Shown: piece by piece, positions 44,486 through 54,189 of the stretch
Layout of the letters: every line of letters starts with the position of its first letter
How positions within the stretch are numbered: position 1 is the first letter of the stretch
Source of the DNA: Teichococcus coralli
GTDB taxonomy: Bacteria > Pseudomonadota > Alphaproteobacteria > Acetobacterales > Acetobacteraceae
Length of the DNA: 64,000 bases
Assembly: GCF_009829925.1 (NCBI RefSeq)
Contig: NZ_SNVJ01000001.1
Span: 310,001 to 374,000, forward strand
Direction of reading: 5' to 3'
Position numbers and translations under genes: made by a program
Notes under the pieces: generated by a model
What the model saw: only the letters and a program-made list of their open reading frames with translations
What the model was told of the DNA's origin: nothing
The model's database searches: none

Positions 44486-46170
44486 TCGCCGGCCATCCGG
44501 GAGGTGACGGCGCGCCCCTGTTCCAGTTCCAGCACGCGGTTGAAACGGGCGCGCAGCGCCGGGGAATGGGTGGCGATGATCGCCGTGCGGCCGGCGCAGA
44601 GGCGTCGCAGGCTATCCAGCACCTGCACCTCCGTGCCGGGATCGAGATGCACCGTCGGCTCGTCGAGGAGCACCAGCGGCGCGTTGCGCAGGAAGGCGCG
44701 GGCAATGGCCACGCGTTGCGCCTGCCCGCCGGAAAGGCCGAAGCCGCCCTCCCCCACCAGCGTGTCGAGCCCCTGCGGCAAGGCGGCGGCGAAGTCCGCC
44801 ACCTGGGCGGCGCGCGCGGCGGCCTCCACCTCGGGCGCAGTGGCTTCGGGGCGGGCGAGGCGGATGTTCTCGCGGATGGTGTCGCGGAACAGATGCGCCT
44901 TCTGCCCGACATAGGCGGTCAGGCGGCGCAGCTCCTCCGGGCGCAGCGTGGTGGCGTCGCGCCCGTTCAGGGCGAGGCGTCCGGCATCGGGCCGCTGGAA
45001 GCCCATCAGCAGCCGCAGCACCGAGGACTTGCCGGAGCCGGAAGGCCCCGCCAGCACCAGCGCCTCGCCGGGCGTGACGCGAAAGGAAAGGTCGGCCAGC
45101 GCAGGGCCGCGCGCCGGGTCGTAGGTCAGGCTGACATGCTCGAAGGTGACGACCACGCTGGGCGGGATCTCGGCCAGTTGCAGCCCGGTCTCGCCCGCTG
45201 CCGGTTCCTGCAGCAGCGGCGCCAGCGCGGCGGCGGCGCCCTGCGCCGCCATCCGCTCGTGATAGGCGGCGGAGAAGGCCCGCAGCGGCGCAAAGAAGCC
45301 CGGCACCATCAGCAGGCAGAACAACGCCGCCTGTGGATCGGGATGGCCGCCCACCAGCATGTTGCCGTGGCGCCAGGCGAGGCAGCCCAGCACGGCGGCG
45401 GCGATCACCTCCAGCGTCAGGCCGGAAAGGAAGGCGACGCGCAGCACCTTCATGGTGCGGCGGCGCAGCTCGTCGGCGGCGGCGCCAAGCGCCTGCGCCT
45501 CCGCCTCCTGGCGGCGGAACAGCACAAGCTGGGGCAGGCCCCGCATGCGGTCGAGAAAGCGGCCGGAGAGGTGTTGCAGCGCGTCGAACTGCCGCCGGCT
45601 GGCCAGCGCCGCGCCGATGCCGGTCAGCGCCATGCCGACCGGCACCAGCGCCCCGGCGACGAAGAGGATGAGGCCGCTCAGCGGATCCTCGAAGGCCACC
45701 ACGATGGCGATCAGCAGCGGCCCCGCGGCGGCGAGGGCGGCGGCGGGCAGCCAGCGGGCGAAATAGCCATCCAGCGCCTCGACCCGGTCCACCACCAGGG
45801 CCGCGCGCTCGCCCGCCGGCCGGTGATCGGCCGGGCCGGCAGCCAGCAGGCGGGCGAAGGCGCGGCGGCGCAGGCCGGCTCGCGCGGCCGCGCCGGCAGC
45901 GGCCTGGGCGCGCTCCTGCGCGATGCCGAGCGCGATGGCCAGCAACGCCAGCGCCGCGGCGGCGGCGAAGTCCGGCCAGCCGGACTGCCCGTAGCCGAGC
46001 AGGGTGGCGAGCAGGTGCGACATGAACCACGCCTGGGCAAGACCGCAGGCGATCGAAGCAAGGCCGAGCAGGATCGGGCGCGACAGTCGCGCGCGGCCCT
46101 CTCGGGCCGTGGCAGACAGCAGGGAACGCGCCCGGACCGCCTCAGCCGGCAGGGGCTTGGACATGGACAT
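44482..46170 (-). CDS. cydD: Cysteine/glutathione ABC exporter subunit CydD
   Basis: A 562-residue half-transporter. Membrane segments include LGLASIACGLAQAWFMSHLLATLLG and ALALLAIALGIAQERAQAAAG; the ATPase domain has Walker A GPSGSGKSS near residue 375, signature LSGGQAQRVAIARAF and Walker B VLLDEPTVHLD. First gene of the cydDC pair. It is divergent from a deacetylase-like gene, with a CGGTTTC/GAAAACCG inverted repeat (46179-46185 and 46195-46202) just upstream of the start. Confidence 0.87.
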   Translation of the reverse strand: MSMSKPLPAEAVRARSLLSATAREGRARLSRPILLGLASIACGLAQAWFMSHLLATLLGYGQSGWPDFAAAAALALLAIALGIAQERAQAAAGAAARAGLRRRAFARLLAAGPADHRPAGERAALVVDRVEALDGYFARWLPAAALAAAGPLLIAIVVAFEDPLSGLILFVAGALVPVGMALTGIGAALASRRQFDALQHLSGRFLDRMRGLPQLVLFRRQEAEAQALGAAADELRRRTMKVLRVAFLSGLTLEVIAAAVLGCLAWRHGNMLVGGHPDPQAALFCLLMVPGFFAPLRAFSAAYHERMAAQGAAAALAPLLQEPAAGETGLQLAEIPPSVVVTFEHVSLTYDPARGPALADLSFRVTPGEALVLAGPSGSGKSSVLRLLMGFQRPDAGRLALNGRDATTLRPEELRRLTAYVGQKAHLFRDTIRENIRLARPEATAPEVEAAARAAQVADFAAALPQGLDTLVGEGGFGLSGGQAQRVAIARAFLRNAPLVLLDEPTVHLDPGTEVQVLDSLRRLCAGRTAIIATHSPALRARFNRVLELEQGRAVTSRMAGE

Positions 46171-46262
46171 CTTCTAGCCGGTTTCATGCCGTACGAAAAC
46201 CGCAGAGCGACGATGGCCTATGCTGCGCCTGCTGCCCAACCAGAGGAGTGGAGGGACCCTTC

Positions 46263-47150
46263 ATGCTGCCCAGACATGGCCGCTACGACTATCATCCCTG
46301 GCCCGACCGCCCTCCCTACTCCTGGCGCGGGGGAGCCAAGCTCGCGGTCTACCTGGGCATCAACCTGGAACACTTCGCCTTTGGCGAGGGGCTGGGCGCC
46401 GAACTGGCACCGGGAGGCCCGCAGCCCGACGTGCTGAACTACGCCTGGCGCGACTACGGCAACCGGGTCGGCGCCTGGCGGCTGATCGAGGTGCTGGAGG
46501 CGCTCCGCCTGCCGGCCACGGTGCTGCTGAACAGCGCCATGTACGACTACGCGCCGAGCCTGGTGGCGGCGCACCGCGCCCGCGGCGACGAGATCGCCGC
46601 TCATGGCCGCACCAACAGCGAGCGGCAGAGCACGATGGACGAGGCCACCGAGCGGGCCATGATCGCCGAGGTCACGGCGGCGATCGCCAATGCCGAGGGC
46701 CTGCGGCCGAGCGGCTGGCTGTCGCCCTGGATCGCCGAAAGCCACCACACCCCGGACCTGCTTGCGGAGGCGGGCTACCGCTATACCCTCAACTGGTGCG
46801 CCGACGACCAGCCCATCTGGATGCGCACGCGCGCCGGGCGGCTGCTGGCCGTGCCCTACCCGCAGGAAGTCAACGACGTCCCCGCGATCGCGGTGCGCAG
46901 GGACGGCGCCGAGCAGTTCGCCGCCATGATCGTGGCGGACTTCGAGGAGCGCCTGCGGCAGATCCAGGACGGCCGGCCCCAGGTGATGGGCATCGCGCTG
47001 CACCCCTATCTGGTGGGCCAGCCCTACCGGCTGCGGGCGCTGCGTGGCGCGCTGGAACATATCGCCGCGCGGCAGGACCTCGCCTGGTTCGCCACCGCCG
47101 GGCAGATCGCCGAGCACGTGGCAAGCATGCCGGAGGGGATGATGAGCTGA
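46263..47150 (+). CDS. Polysaccharide deacetylase (NodB-like, PuuE-type) family protein
   Basis: A 295-residue carbohydrate-esterase-4-like hydrolase, similar to the PuuE allantoinase group. Blocks: HGRYDYHPWPDRPPYSWRGG, YLGINLEHFAFGEGLGAEL, YAWRDYGNRVGAWRLIEVLE, DEIAAHGRTNSERQSTMDEA, and WLSPWIAESHHTPDLLAEAG with probable metal histidines. The ATG at 46263 is preferred over an upstream GTG because GGAGGG lies 7 bases before it. No signal peptide, so a cytoplasmic amide hydrolase is more likely than a cell-wall enzyme. Substrate unknown. Confidence 0.83.
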   Translation: MLPRHGRYDYHPWPDRPPYSWRGGAKLAVYLGINLEHFAFGEGLGAELAPGGPQPDVLNYAWRDYGNRVGAWRLIEVLEALRLPATVLLNSAMYDYAPSLVAAHRARGDEIAAHGRTNSERQSTMDEATERAMIAEVTAAIANAEGLRPSGWLSPWIAESHHTPDLLAEAGYRYTLNWCADDQPIWMRTRAGRLLAVPYPQEVNDVPAIAVRRDGAEQFAAMIVADFEERLRQIQDGRPQVMGIALHPYLVGQPYRLRALRGALEHIAARQDLAWFATAGQIAEHVASMPEGMMS

Positions 47151-47162
47151 GGCGCGGGCGCC

Positions 47163-47831
47163 TCAGAAGTCCAGGTCGGGATAGTGGGGCGGCGGGTTGA
47201 CGCCGCTCACGCGGTCCGCCAGCAGCGGGCGGAAGGCCGGGCGGGACTTCACCCGCGCGTACCAGTCCTTGGCGGCGTCGTTCAGCCCCCAGTCGATGTC
47301 GCCGATGTAATCCAGGGCGGAGAGGTGCGCCGCCGCCGCCAGGTCGGCCAGCGAGAGGGTGTTGCCGGCGAGCCAGATGCGCGTCTCGGCCAGCCAGCCG
47401 AGATAGTCGAGATGCGGCTTCAGGTTCGCGTAGCCGGCGCGCAGCGCCCCGGCATCCGGGTTGCCGCGCCCCATCAGCCGCTTCATCTGCTTCTCATGGA
47501 GCAGGTTGTCCGTCACCTCGCGGGCGAACTTGCCATCGAACCAGGCAACGAGGCGACGCACCTCGGCCCGCTCGCCCAGCGTGCGGCCGAGCAGCGGCAC
47601 GTCGGGGTAGGCCTCGTCGAGATACTCGCAGATGGCATAGCTGTCGGCCAGGACGAGGCCGTTCTCCTCCACCAGCACAGGCACGGTGCAGGCCGCGTTC
47701 AGCTCCAGGAACTCGTCCCGCCGCTCCCATACCCGCTCGATCCGCAGCTCGAAGGGGATGCGCTTCTCGCTCAGGACCAGGCGCACCTTGCGCGAATAGG
47801 GGGACAACGGCAGATGGTACAGGATTCGCAT
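47163..47831 (-). CDS. Glutathione S-transferase family protein
   Basis: A 222-residue two-domain GST. The N-terminal thioredoxin-like half contains LYHLPLSPYSRKVRLVLSE with the likely catalytic serine near residue 10, and VPVLVEENGLVLADSYAICEYL, the glutathione-binding Ser-containing motif near residue 58. The C-terminal helical domain has WLAGNTLSLADLAAAAHLS. The ATG at 47831 gives the standard N-terminus. Convergent with the deacetylase gene. Substrate unknown. Confidence 0.88.
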   Translation of the reverse strand: MRILYHLPLSPYSRKVRLVLSEKRIPFELRIERVWERRDEFLELNAACTVPVLVEENGLVLADSYAICEYLDEAYPDVPLLGRTLGERAEVRRLVAWFDGKFAREVTDNLLHEKQMKRLMGRGNPDAGALRAGYANLKPHLDYLGWLAETRIWLAGNTLSLADLAAAAHLSALDYIGDIDWGLNDAAKDWYARVKSRPAFRPLLADRVSGVNPPPHYPDLDF

Positions 47832-47968
47832 GCGCAGAGAGCCAGGCCGTGACAAGGGGGCCGCTTATGGCATGGCGAGCGCGGAGCGGAAAGGCGACCG
47901 CATCAGGAACGCGCAAATTGTGACGGCATGGCCCGCCCCCGCGGAGCGCGCCATGCCTCATCCGGCGG

Positions 47969-50900
47969 TCACTCCGCCGCGACGGCCACCGCCTCCATCG
48001 GCTGCGGCAGGTATTTGGCGAATTCCTTCGGCACCACGTGCCAGAAGCGCTCCCGCTCCGAGGCCCAGTCGTTGAGCAGCCGCGCGGCGAGCCGCGAGCC
48101 GGTCTCGGCGACATGGCGCGCGATCAGGCGCTGCAGGAACTCCTCCCAGTGCGGCAAGGCGATGCGGCGCCAGAGCAGCGTGTCCGGGTTCAGCCGCTGC
48201 TCGAAGGTGCCGTCCGCGTCGTAGATGAAGGCCTGGCCGCCGGTGAAGCCGGCGCCGAAATTGTCCCCCACCGGGCCGAGGATCGCCACCGCGCCGCCGG
48301 TCATGTACTCGCAGCCGTTGGCGCCGCAGCCCTCCACCACCGCAGTGGCGCCGGAGTTGCGCACCGCGAAGCGCTCGCCGGCCTGGCCCGCGGCGAAGAG
48401 CTCGCCCGCCGTCGCGCCGTAGAGCACGGTGTTGCCGATGATGGCGTTCTCGTTCCACACCAGCGAGGAGGAGGGCGCCGGGCGCAGCACGATAGTGCCG
48501 CCCGAGAGGCCCTTGCCGACATAGTCGTTCGCGTCGCCCAGCACCTCGAGCTTCAGGCCGCGCACCGCGAAGGCACCGAGCGACTGGCCCGCCGAGCCGC
48601 GCAGCCGTACCGTCAGGTGGCCCGGTTGCAGCCCGCTCATGCCGAACCTGCGGACGATCTTGCTGCTGATCTTGGTGCCGATGGCGCGGTGCGTGTTGCG
48701 GATGTTGTAGGCGAGCTGCATCTTCTCGCCCCGCTCGAACAGCGCGCCGGCGTCGCGGATCATGTCGGCATCCAGCGTCTCCGGCACCTCGTTGCGGCCC
48801 TCCAGCGTGGAGAAGCGCGGATAGGGGCCGGTATCGGCCTGCACCAGCAGCGGGTTCAGGTCGAGGTCGTCCAGGTCCTCGGCGCCGCGGCTGACCTGCT
48901 TCAGCAGGTCGGTGCGGCCGATCACCTCCTCGATGCGGCGGAAGCCGAGGTTGGCGAGGATCTCGCGCACCTCCTCCGCCACGAAGGAGAAGAGGTTGAT
49001 GACCTTCTCCGGCGAGCCCTCGAACTTCCTGCGAAGCTCCTCGTCCTGCGTGCAGACGCCGACGGGGCAGGTGTTGCTGTGGCACTGGCGCACCATGATG
49101 CAGCCCATGGCCACCAGCGAGGCGGTGCCGATGCCGAACTCCTCGGCGCCCAGCATGGCGGCGATGACCACGTCGCGCCCGGTCTTGAGCCCGCCATCGG
49201 TGCGCAGCTTGATGCGGTGGCGCAGCCGGTTGAGCATCAGCACCTGATGCGTCTCGGAGAGGCCCATCTCCCAGGGCAGGCCGGCATACTTGATCGAGGA
49301 GACCGGCGAGGCGCCGGTGCCACCCGAATGGCCGGAGACCAGGATGGCATCCGCCTTCGCCTTGGCGACGCCGGCGGCGATGGTGCCGATGCCCGAGCGG
49401 CTGACCAGCTTCACGCAGACCGTTGCGTCAGGGTTGATCTGCTTCAGGTCGTAGATGAGCTGCGCCAGGTCCTCGATCGAGTAGATGTCGTGGTGCGGCG
49501 GCGGCGAGATCAGCGTCACGCCCGGTGTCGCGTGGCGCAGCCTGGCGATGATGCCGCTGACCTTGAAGCCGGGAAGCTGCCCGCCCTCGCCGGGCTTGGC
49601 GCCCTGCGCGACCTTGATCTCGATCTCCTTGCAGTTGTTCAGGTACTCGGCGGTGACGCCGAAGCGGCCGGAGGCGATCTGCTTGATGGCGGAGTTCGGG
49701 TTGTCGCCGTTGGCGCGCGGCTTGGCGCGCTCCGGATCCTCGCCGCCCTCGCCGCTGTCGGAGCGGGCGCCGATGCGGTTCATGGCGATGGAGAGCGTCT
49801 CATGCGCCTCGGGGGACAGGGCGCCAAGCGAGATGCCGGGCGCCACGAGGCGCTTGCGGATCTCGGTGATGCTCTCGACCTCCTCGATGGCGACAGGCGC
49901 GCGGCCTTCCGCGCGGAAGTCCAGCAGGTCGCGCAGCGCCACCGGCGGCAGGCGCCGCACGGCATCCGAGTAGCGCTTGAAGGTCTGGTAGCTGTCGGTC
50001 TCCACCGCGTTCTGCAGCAGGTGGATCAGGCTGCCGTCGAAGGCATGCGCCTCGCCGCGGCGGCGCAGCTTGTAGAGCCCGCCGACCGGCAGCACCGCCG
50101 CCTGCCCCGCCGCCGTCCAGGCCTTGCCGTGCAGCGCCAGCACCCGCCGCGCGATGCCGGAGAGCCCGATGCCGGAGATGCGCGACTGCATGCCGGGGAA
50201 GAACTCGGCCACCAGCGCGCGCGAGAGGCCGATGGCCTCGAAGTTCATGCCGCCGCGATAGGAGGAGAGCACCGAGATGCCCATCTTGGACATGATCTTC
50301 AGCAGGCCCTTGTCCACCGCCTTGCGGTAGCGTGCGATGCAGTCATGCAGCGTCAGGCTGCCGAACAGGCCGCGCCGATGCCGGTCAGCGATGGTTTCCT
50401 GCGCCAGATAGGCGTTCACCGTGGTGGCACCGGCGCCGATCAGCACGGCGAAGTAGTGCACGTCCACGCATTCGGCCGCGCGCACGTTCAGGCTGGTGAA
50501 GGTGCGCAGCGAGTGCTTGACGAGATGCGTGTGCACCGCGCCGACCGCCAGGATCATCGGGATGGCGGCGCGCTCGGGGTTCTGGTTCTCGTCCGTGAGG
50601 ATGACATGGGCGCAGCCGGAGCGGACGCCCTCCTCCGCCTCGCGCCGGATGCGCTCCAGCGCGCGCCGCAGCCCGGCCTCCCCGTTGGCGACGACGAAGG
50701 TGCAGTCCACCACCGCGACGGTGTCGCCCATGTACTCGCGCATCGCCGTGAACTCGGCATTGGTGAGCACGGGGCTGTCCAGCATCAGCATGTCGCACTG
50801 GGTCGGGTCCTCGTCGAGGATGTTCCCGAGATTTCCGAGGCGCGTCTTGATCGTCATCACCCGCGTCTCGCGCAGGCTGTCGATCGGCGGGTTGGTGACC

Positions 50901-52519
50901 TGGCTGAAGGTCTGCCGGAAGAAGTGGTGCAGCCCGCGGTACTCGTTCGACAGCACGGCGATCGGCGTGTCGTCGCCCATGCTGCCGATGGCCTCGGCGG
51001 CGTCCTCGGCCATCGGGTGCAGGATGGTCTCGAGGTCCTCCATGGTGAAGCCCATGGCGAGCTGGCGGCGGCGCAGCGCGTCGCCCGTGAGCGCCGGCGT
51101 CTCGTCCACCTCCTGGCGCAGGATGCCGTCGATCCGGGTGGTGCGGTTCACCCAGTCGCCGAAGGCGTGCCGCGCCGCAAGCATGTCCTTCAGCTCGCCA
51201 TCGGCGTAGAAGCGTGCCGCGTCGAGATCCACCGCGATGCACTGGCCGGGACCGACACGGCCCTTGGCCACGATGTCGCTCTCGGCCAGCTTCACCATGC
51301 CGGTCTCGGAGCCGACGATCAGCAGCTTGTTCGTGGTGACGGTGTAGCGGATCGGGCGAAGGCCGTTCCGGTCCAGCCCCGCGATGGTCCAGCGGCCGTC
51401 AGTGGCGCAGAGGGCGGCCGGACCGTCCCACGGCTCCATCACGGCGTTGCAGTACATGAACAGGTCGCGATGCGGCTGCGGCATGGTGGCGTTGCTGCCG
51501 ATGCTCTCCGGGATCAGCATCGCCTTGGCCATCGGCGCGTCGCGCCCGCCGCGCACCAGCAGCTCGAAGACGTTGTCGAGCGTCGCGGTGTCGGAGCCGC
51601 CGGCCTGGATGACGGGCTTGATGTCGTCCATGAACGGGTCGAGCAACTCGTGGGCAAGCCGCGTCTCGTGCGACTTCATCCAGTTGATGTTGCCGTTGAC
51701 GGTGTTGATCTCGCCGTTGTGGGCAAGCATCCGGAAGGGCTGCGCCAGGCGCCAGGTGGGGAAGGTGTTGGTCGAGTAGCGCTGGTGGTAGATGGCGAAG
51801 CGGCTGACGAAGCGCTCATCCAGCAGGTCCGGGTAGAAGTCCGTCAGGTTCTCCGCCAGGAACATGCCCTTGTAGATGATCGAGCGGCTGGAGAGGCTGC
51901 ACAGGTACAGCTCCGGCACCTGCGCGGCGAGGGCCTGCTTCTCGATGCGCCGGCGGATGACGTACATGTCCCGCTCGACCAGGGCGGTCTCGCGCTGCTC
52001 CGGGTCCCAGATCAGGATCTGCTCGATCTCCGGACGGGTCGCGTTGGCTTTCTCGCCGATGCAGGCGACGTCGATCGGCACCTGCCGCCAGCCATAGATG
52101 TTGTAGCCGGCGTTCAGGATCTCGGTCTCGACGATCTGGCGGCAGCGCTCCTGCGCCGAGAGGTCGGTCTTGGGCAGGAAAACCTGGCCCACCGCGATGC
52201 GGCCCGGGCGCAGCCGGTCGCCGCCGCGCTCCACCACCTCGGCGAAGAAGTCCTGCGGGATCTCGATATGGATTCCGGCGCCATCGCCGGTCTTGCCATC
52301 GGCGTCCACCGCGCCGCGGTGCCAGACCGCCTTCAGCGCGTCGATGCCGGCCTGCACCACGTCCCGGCGCGGCTTTCCGTCCAGCGTGGCGACCAGGCCG
52401 ACGCCGCAGGCATCGTGCTCCGTCAGGTCGAGCTGCGCGGCATCCGCCAGCGCGGCGGCGTTGCGCTGGTAGGCTTCGGCGAAATCCTGGCCGTTCTCGA
52501 GGATGTCCATCGCGCTCAC
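47969..52519 (-). CDS. gltB: Glutamate synthase (NADPH) large subunit
   Basis: A 1516-residue enzyme combining glutamine amidohydrolase and 2-oxoglutarate amination. A propeptide of about 37 residues precedes the nucleophile Cys 38 in EHDACGVGLVA. Central and FMN domains follow (PPHHDIYSIEDLAQLIYDL; SGHSGGTGASP), with the 3Fe-4S cluster cysteines in CIMVRQCHSNTCPVGVC, and the C-terminal beta-helix is rich in Gly repeats (GGATIVL-like). GTG at 52519 overlaps the gltD stop as GTGA; ATG at 52510 is an alternative. gltD lies upstream, reversing the gltBD order of enterics. Confidence 0.96.
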   Translation of the reverse strand: MSAMDILENGQDFAEAYQRNAAALADAAQLDLTEHDACGVGLVATLDGKPRRDVVQAGIDALKAVWHRGAVDADGKTGDGAGIHIEIPQDFFAEVVERGGDRLRPGRIAVGQVFLPKTDLSAQERCRQIVETEILNAGYNIYGWRQVPIDVACIGEKANATRPEIEQILIWDPEQRETALVERDMYVIRRRIEKQALAAQVPELYLCSLSSRSIIYKGMFLAENLTDFYPDLLDERFVSRFAIYHQRYSTNTFPTWRLAQPFRMLAHNGEINTVNGNINWMKSHETRLAHELLDPFMDDIKPVIQAGGSDTATLDNVFELLVRGGRDAPMAKAMLIPESIGSNATMPQPHRDLFMYCNAVMEPWDGPAALCATDGRWTIAGLDRNGLRPIRYTVTTNKLLIVGSETGMVKLAESDIVAKGRVGPGQCIAVDLDAARFYADGELKDMLAARHAFGDWVNRTTRIDGILRQEVDETPALTGDALRRRQLAMGFTMEDLETILHPMAEDAAEAIGSMGDDTPIAVLSNEYRGLHHFFRQTFSQVTNPPIDSLRETRVMTIKTRLGNLGNILDEDPTQCDMLMLDSPVLTNAEFTAMREYMGDTVAVVDCTFVVANGEAGLRRALERIRREAEEGVRSGCAHVILTDENQNPERAAIPMILAVGAVHTHLVKHSLRTFTSLNVRAAECVDVHYFAVLIGAGATTVNAYLAQETIADRHRRGLFGSLTLHDCIARYRKAVDKGLLKIMSKMGISVLSSYRGGMNFEAIGLSRALVAEFFPGMQSRISGIGLSGIARRVLALHGKAWTAAGQAAVLPVGGLYKLRRRGEAHAFDGSLIHLLQNAVETDSYQTFKRYSDAVRRLPPVALRDLLDFRAEGRAPVAIEEVESITEIRKRLVAPGISLGALSPEAHETLSIAMNRIGARSDSGEGGEDPERAKPRANGDNPNSAIKQIASGRFGVTAEYLNNCKEIEIKVAQGAKPGEGGQLPGFKVSGIIARLRHATPGVTLISPPPHHDIYSIEDLAQLIYDLKQINPDATVCVKLVSRSGIGTIAAGVAKAKADAILVSGHSGGTGASPVSSIKYAGLPWEMGLSETHQVLMLNRLRHRIKLRTDGGLKTGRDVVIAAMLGAEEFGIGTASLVAMGCIMVRQCHSNTCPVGVCTQDEELRRKFEGSPEKVINLFSFVAEEVREILANLGFRRIEEVIGRTDLLKQVSRGAEDLDDLDLNPLLVQADTGPYPRFSTLEGRNEVPETLDADMIRDAGALFERGEKMQLAYNIRNTHRAIGTKISSKIVRRFGMSGLQPGHLTVRLRGSAGQSLGAFAVRGLKLEVLGDANDYVGKGLSGGTIVLRPAPSSSLVWNENAIIGNTVLYGATAGELFAAGQAGERFAVRNSGATAVVEGCGANGCEYMTGGAVAILGPVGDNFGAGFTGGQAFIYDADGTFEQRLNPDTLLWRRIALPHWEEFLQRLIARHVAETGSRLAARLLNDWASERERFWHVVPKEFAKYLPQPMEAVAVAAE

Positions 52520-53955
52520 TCCGCGGCGAGGGCCGGCGAGGAAGCCTTCGCCAGCACGTAGGATTCGATCTGGTCGGCAGCGTCGCGGCCGTCACGGATA
52601 CCCCAGACGACCAGCGAGGCGCCGCGCACGATGTCGCCGGCGGCGAAGACGCCGTCGAGTTTGGTCATCATGCTGCGGCGGTCGATGCTCAGCGTGCCCC
52701 AGCGGCTGACCGTCAGGCCGGGCTCGTTGAACATCGTCGGCAGGTCCTCGGGGTCGAAGCCCAGCGCCTTGATGACCAGGTCGGCCGGCTCGCTGAAGGC
52801 GCTGCCCGGGATCGGCTCGACCTGCTGCCGGCCGGTGGCGTCGGGCAGGCCGAGATGCATCTTCACCGCGCGCACGCCGCTCACCTTGCCCTCGCCCTCG
52901 AAGCCTTCGGGCGCGGAGAGCCAGGCGAAACGCACGCCCTCCTCCTCGGCATTCGACACCTCACGCATCGAACCCGGCATGTTGGCCTTGTCGCGGCGGT
53001 AGAGGCAGGTGACGCCCGTGGCGCCCTGGCGGATGGCGGTGCGCACGCAGTCCATGGCCGTGTCGCCACCGCCGATCACCACGACGCGCTTGCCGGCGGC
53101 GTTCAGCGTGCCATCCTCGTAGGCCGGCACGGCGTCCCCCAGGTTCTGCCGGTTGGAGGCGGTGAGGTAGTCGAGCGCGGGCACGATGCCGGCCAGGTTC
53201 GCGCCGGGACCGCCGAGGTCGCGCGCCTTGTAGACGCCGGTCGCGATCAGCACCGCATCATGCTTCGCCCGCAGTTCCTCCAGCGAGATGTCGCGGCCGA
53301 CCTGGCAATTCAGCACGAACTCGATGCCGCCGGCGGCGAACTGCTCGGCGCGGCGGAGCACCACCTCCTTCTCCAGCTTGAAGTTGGGAATGCCATAGAT
53401 CATCAGCCCGCCGACGCGGTCGTAGCGGTCATAGACGGTGACCTTCCAGCCGCGCCCGCGCAGCCGCTCGGCCGCCGCGAGACCCGCCGGCCCGGCGCCG
53501 ATGATGCCAACGGAATGCGCCACCTCCCGCGCCGGCGCGGGCGGCTTGACCCAACCCTTCTCCCAGGCGGTGTCGGTGATGTACTTCTCGACCGCACCGA
53601 TGGTGACGCTTTCGAAGCCCTTCTCGATGACGCAGTTGCCCTCGCAGAGCCGGTCCTGCGGGCAGACGCGGCCGCAGATCTCGGGGAAGGTGTTGGTGGC
53701 GGAGGCAACCTCGTAGGCTTCCTCCAGCCGGCCTTCCGCGGTCAGCTTCAGCCAGTCCGGAATGTTGTTGTTGAGCGGGCAGTGGATCGAGCAGAAGGGC
53801 ACGCCGCACTGCGAGCAGCGGCTCGACTGCTCCGAAGCGCGCTCGGCGCTGAAGCGCTGGTAGATCTCGCCGAAGTCCGTCCGGCGGGCGGCTGCGGCGC
53901 GTTTGTCGGGTTGGTGCTGCGACAGGCGCACGAATTGCAGCATGCGATCGGCCAT
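52516..53955 (-). CDS. gltD: Glutamate synthase (NADPH) small subunit
   Basis: A 479-residue flavoprotein that passes electrons from NADPH to GltB. Cysteines for two 4Fe-4S clusters are in RCSQCGVPFCSIHCPLNN and CGRVCPQDRLCEGNC; the FAD motif is GIIGAGPAGLAAAERL near residue 148 and the NADPH motif VIGGGDTAMDCVRTA near 285. The ATG at 53955 is preceded by AAGGA; a longer frame reads upstream into non-conserved sequence. It begins the gltD-gltB operon, and a hexamer TAAACT (54098-54093 on the minus strand) might be its -10 element. Confidence 0.95.
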   Translation of the reverse strand: MADRMLQFVRLSQHQPDKRAAAARRTDFGEIYQRFSAERASEQSSRCSQCGVPFCSIHCPLNNNIPDWLKLTAEGRLEEAYEVASATNTFPEICGRVCPQDRLCEGNCVIEKGFESVTIGAVEKYITDTAWEKGWVKPPAPAREVAHSVGIIGAGPAGLAAAERLRGRGWKVTVYDRYDRVGGLMIYGIPNFKLEKEVVLRRAEQFAAGGIEFVLNCQVGRDISLEELRAKHDAVLIATGVYKARDLGGPGANLAGIVPALDYLTASNRQNLGDAVPAYEDGTLNAAGKRVVVIGGGDTAMDCVRTAIRQGATGVTCLYRRDKANMPGSMREVSNAEEEGVRFAWLSAPEGFEGEGKVSGVRAVKMHLGLPDATGRQQVEPIPGSAFSEPADLVIKALGFDPEDLPTMFNEPGLTVSRWGTLSIDRRSMMTKLDGVFAAGDIVRGASLVVWGIRDGRDAADQIESYVLAKASSPALAAE

Positions 53956-54189
53956 CGGCGGACGTCCTTCGGGCAGGAAGGTCAGGCGGAGGCCGGAGAG
54001 GCAGGCAGGCAACAGGGCGGCCGCGCAGGCCCTTCCTCTCCGGTAAGCGCAGGAGTGCCACACCTGCCGGAGAGGCGCGAGTCCAAATTCACAGTTTAGG
54101 TCAGCAATGCTGCCATTTAAACGCCGATGCAGCCAATCCTCTGGATCTACTCAGGCAGGTATTGCCGCATGAAGGTCCGGTTCGGACTT

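Noticed and set aside
43600..46437. A 945-codon open frame on the plus strand opposite cydDC
   Set aside because: Antisense to two well-supported transporter genes, with low-complexity Arg/Ala/Gly/Gln text and no motif.
48038..52561. A 1507-codon open frame on the plus strand opposite gltB
   Set aside because: It mirrors gltB almost exactly and reads as Leu/Val/Asp/Gln-rich text without domains, while gltB matches its family from end to end.
54101..54120. A sigma-54-like TGGCAGCATTGCTG element upstream of gltD, which would suggest nitrogen control
   Set aside because: The GG and GC dinucleotides are 7 bases apart instead of the required 10, so it does not fit the -24/-12 pattern.
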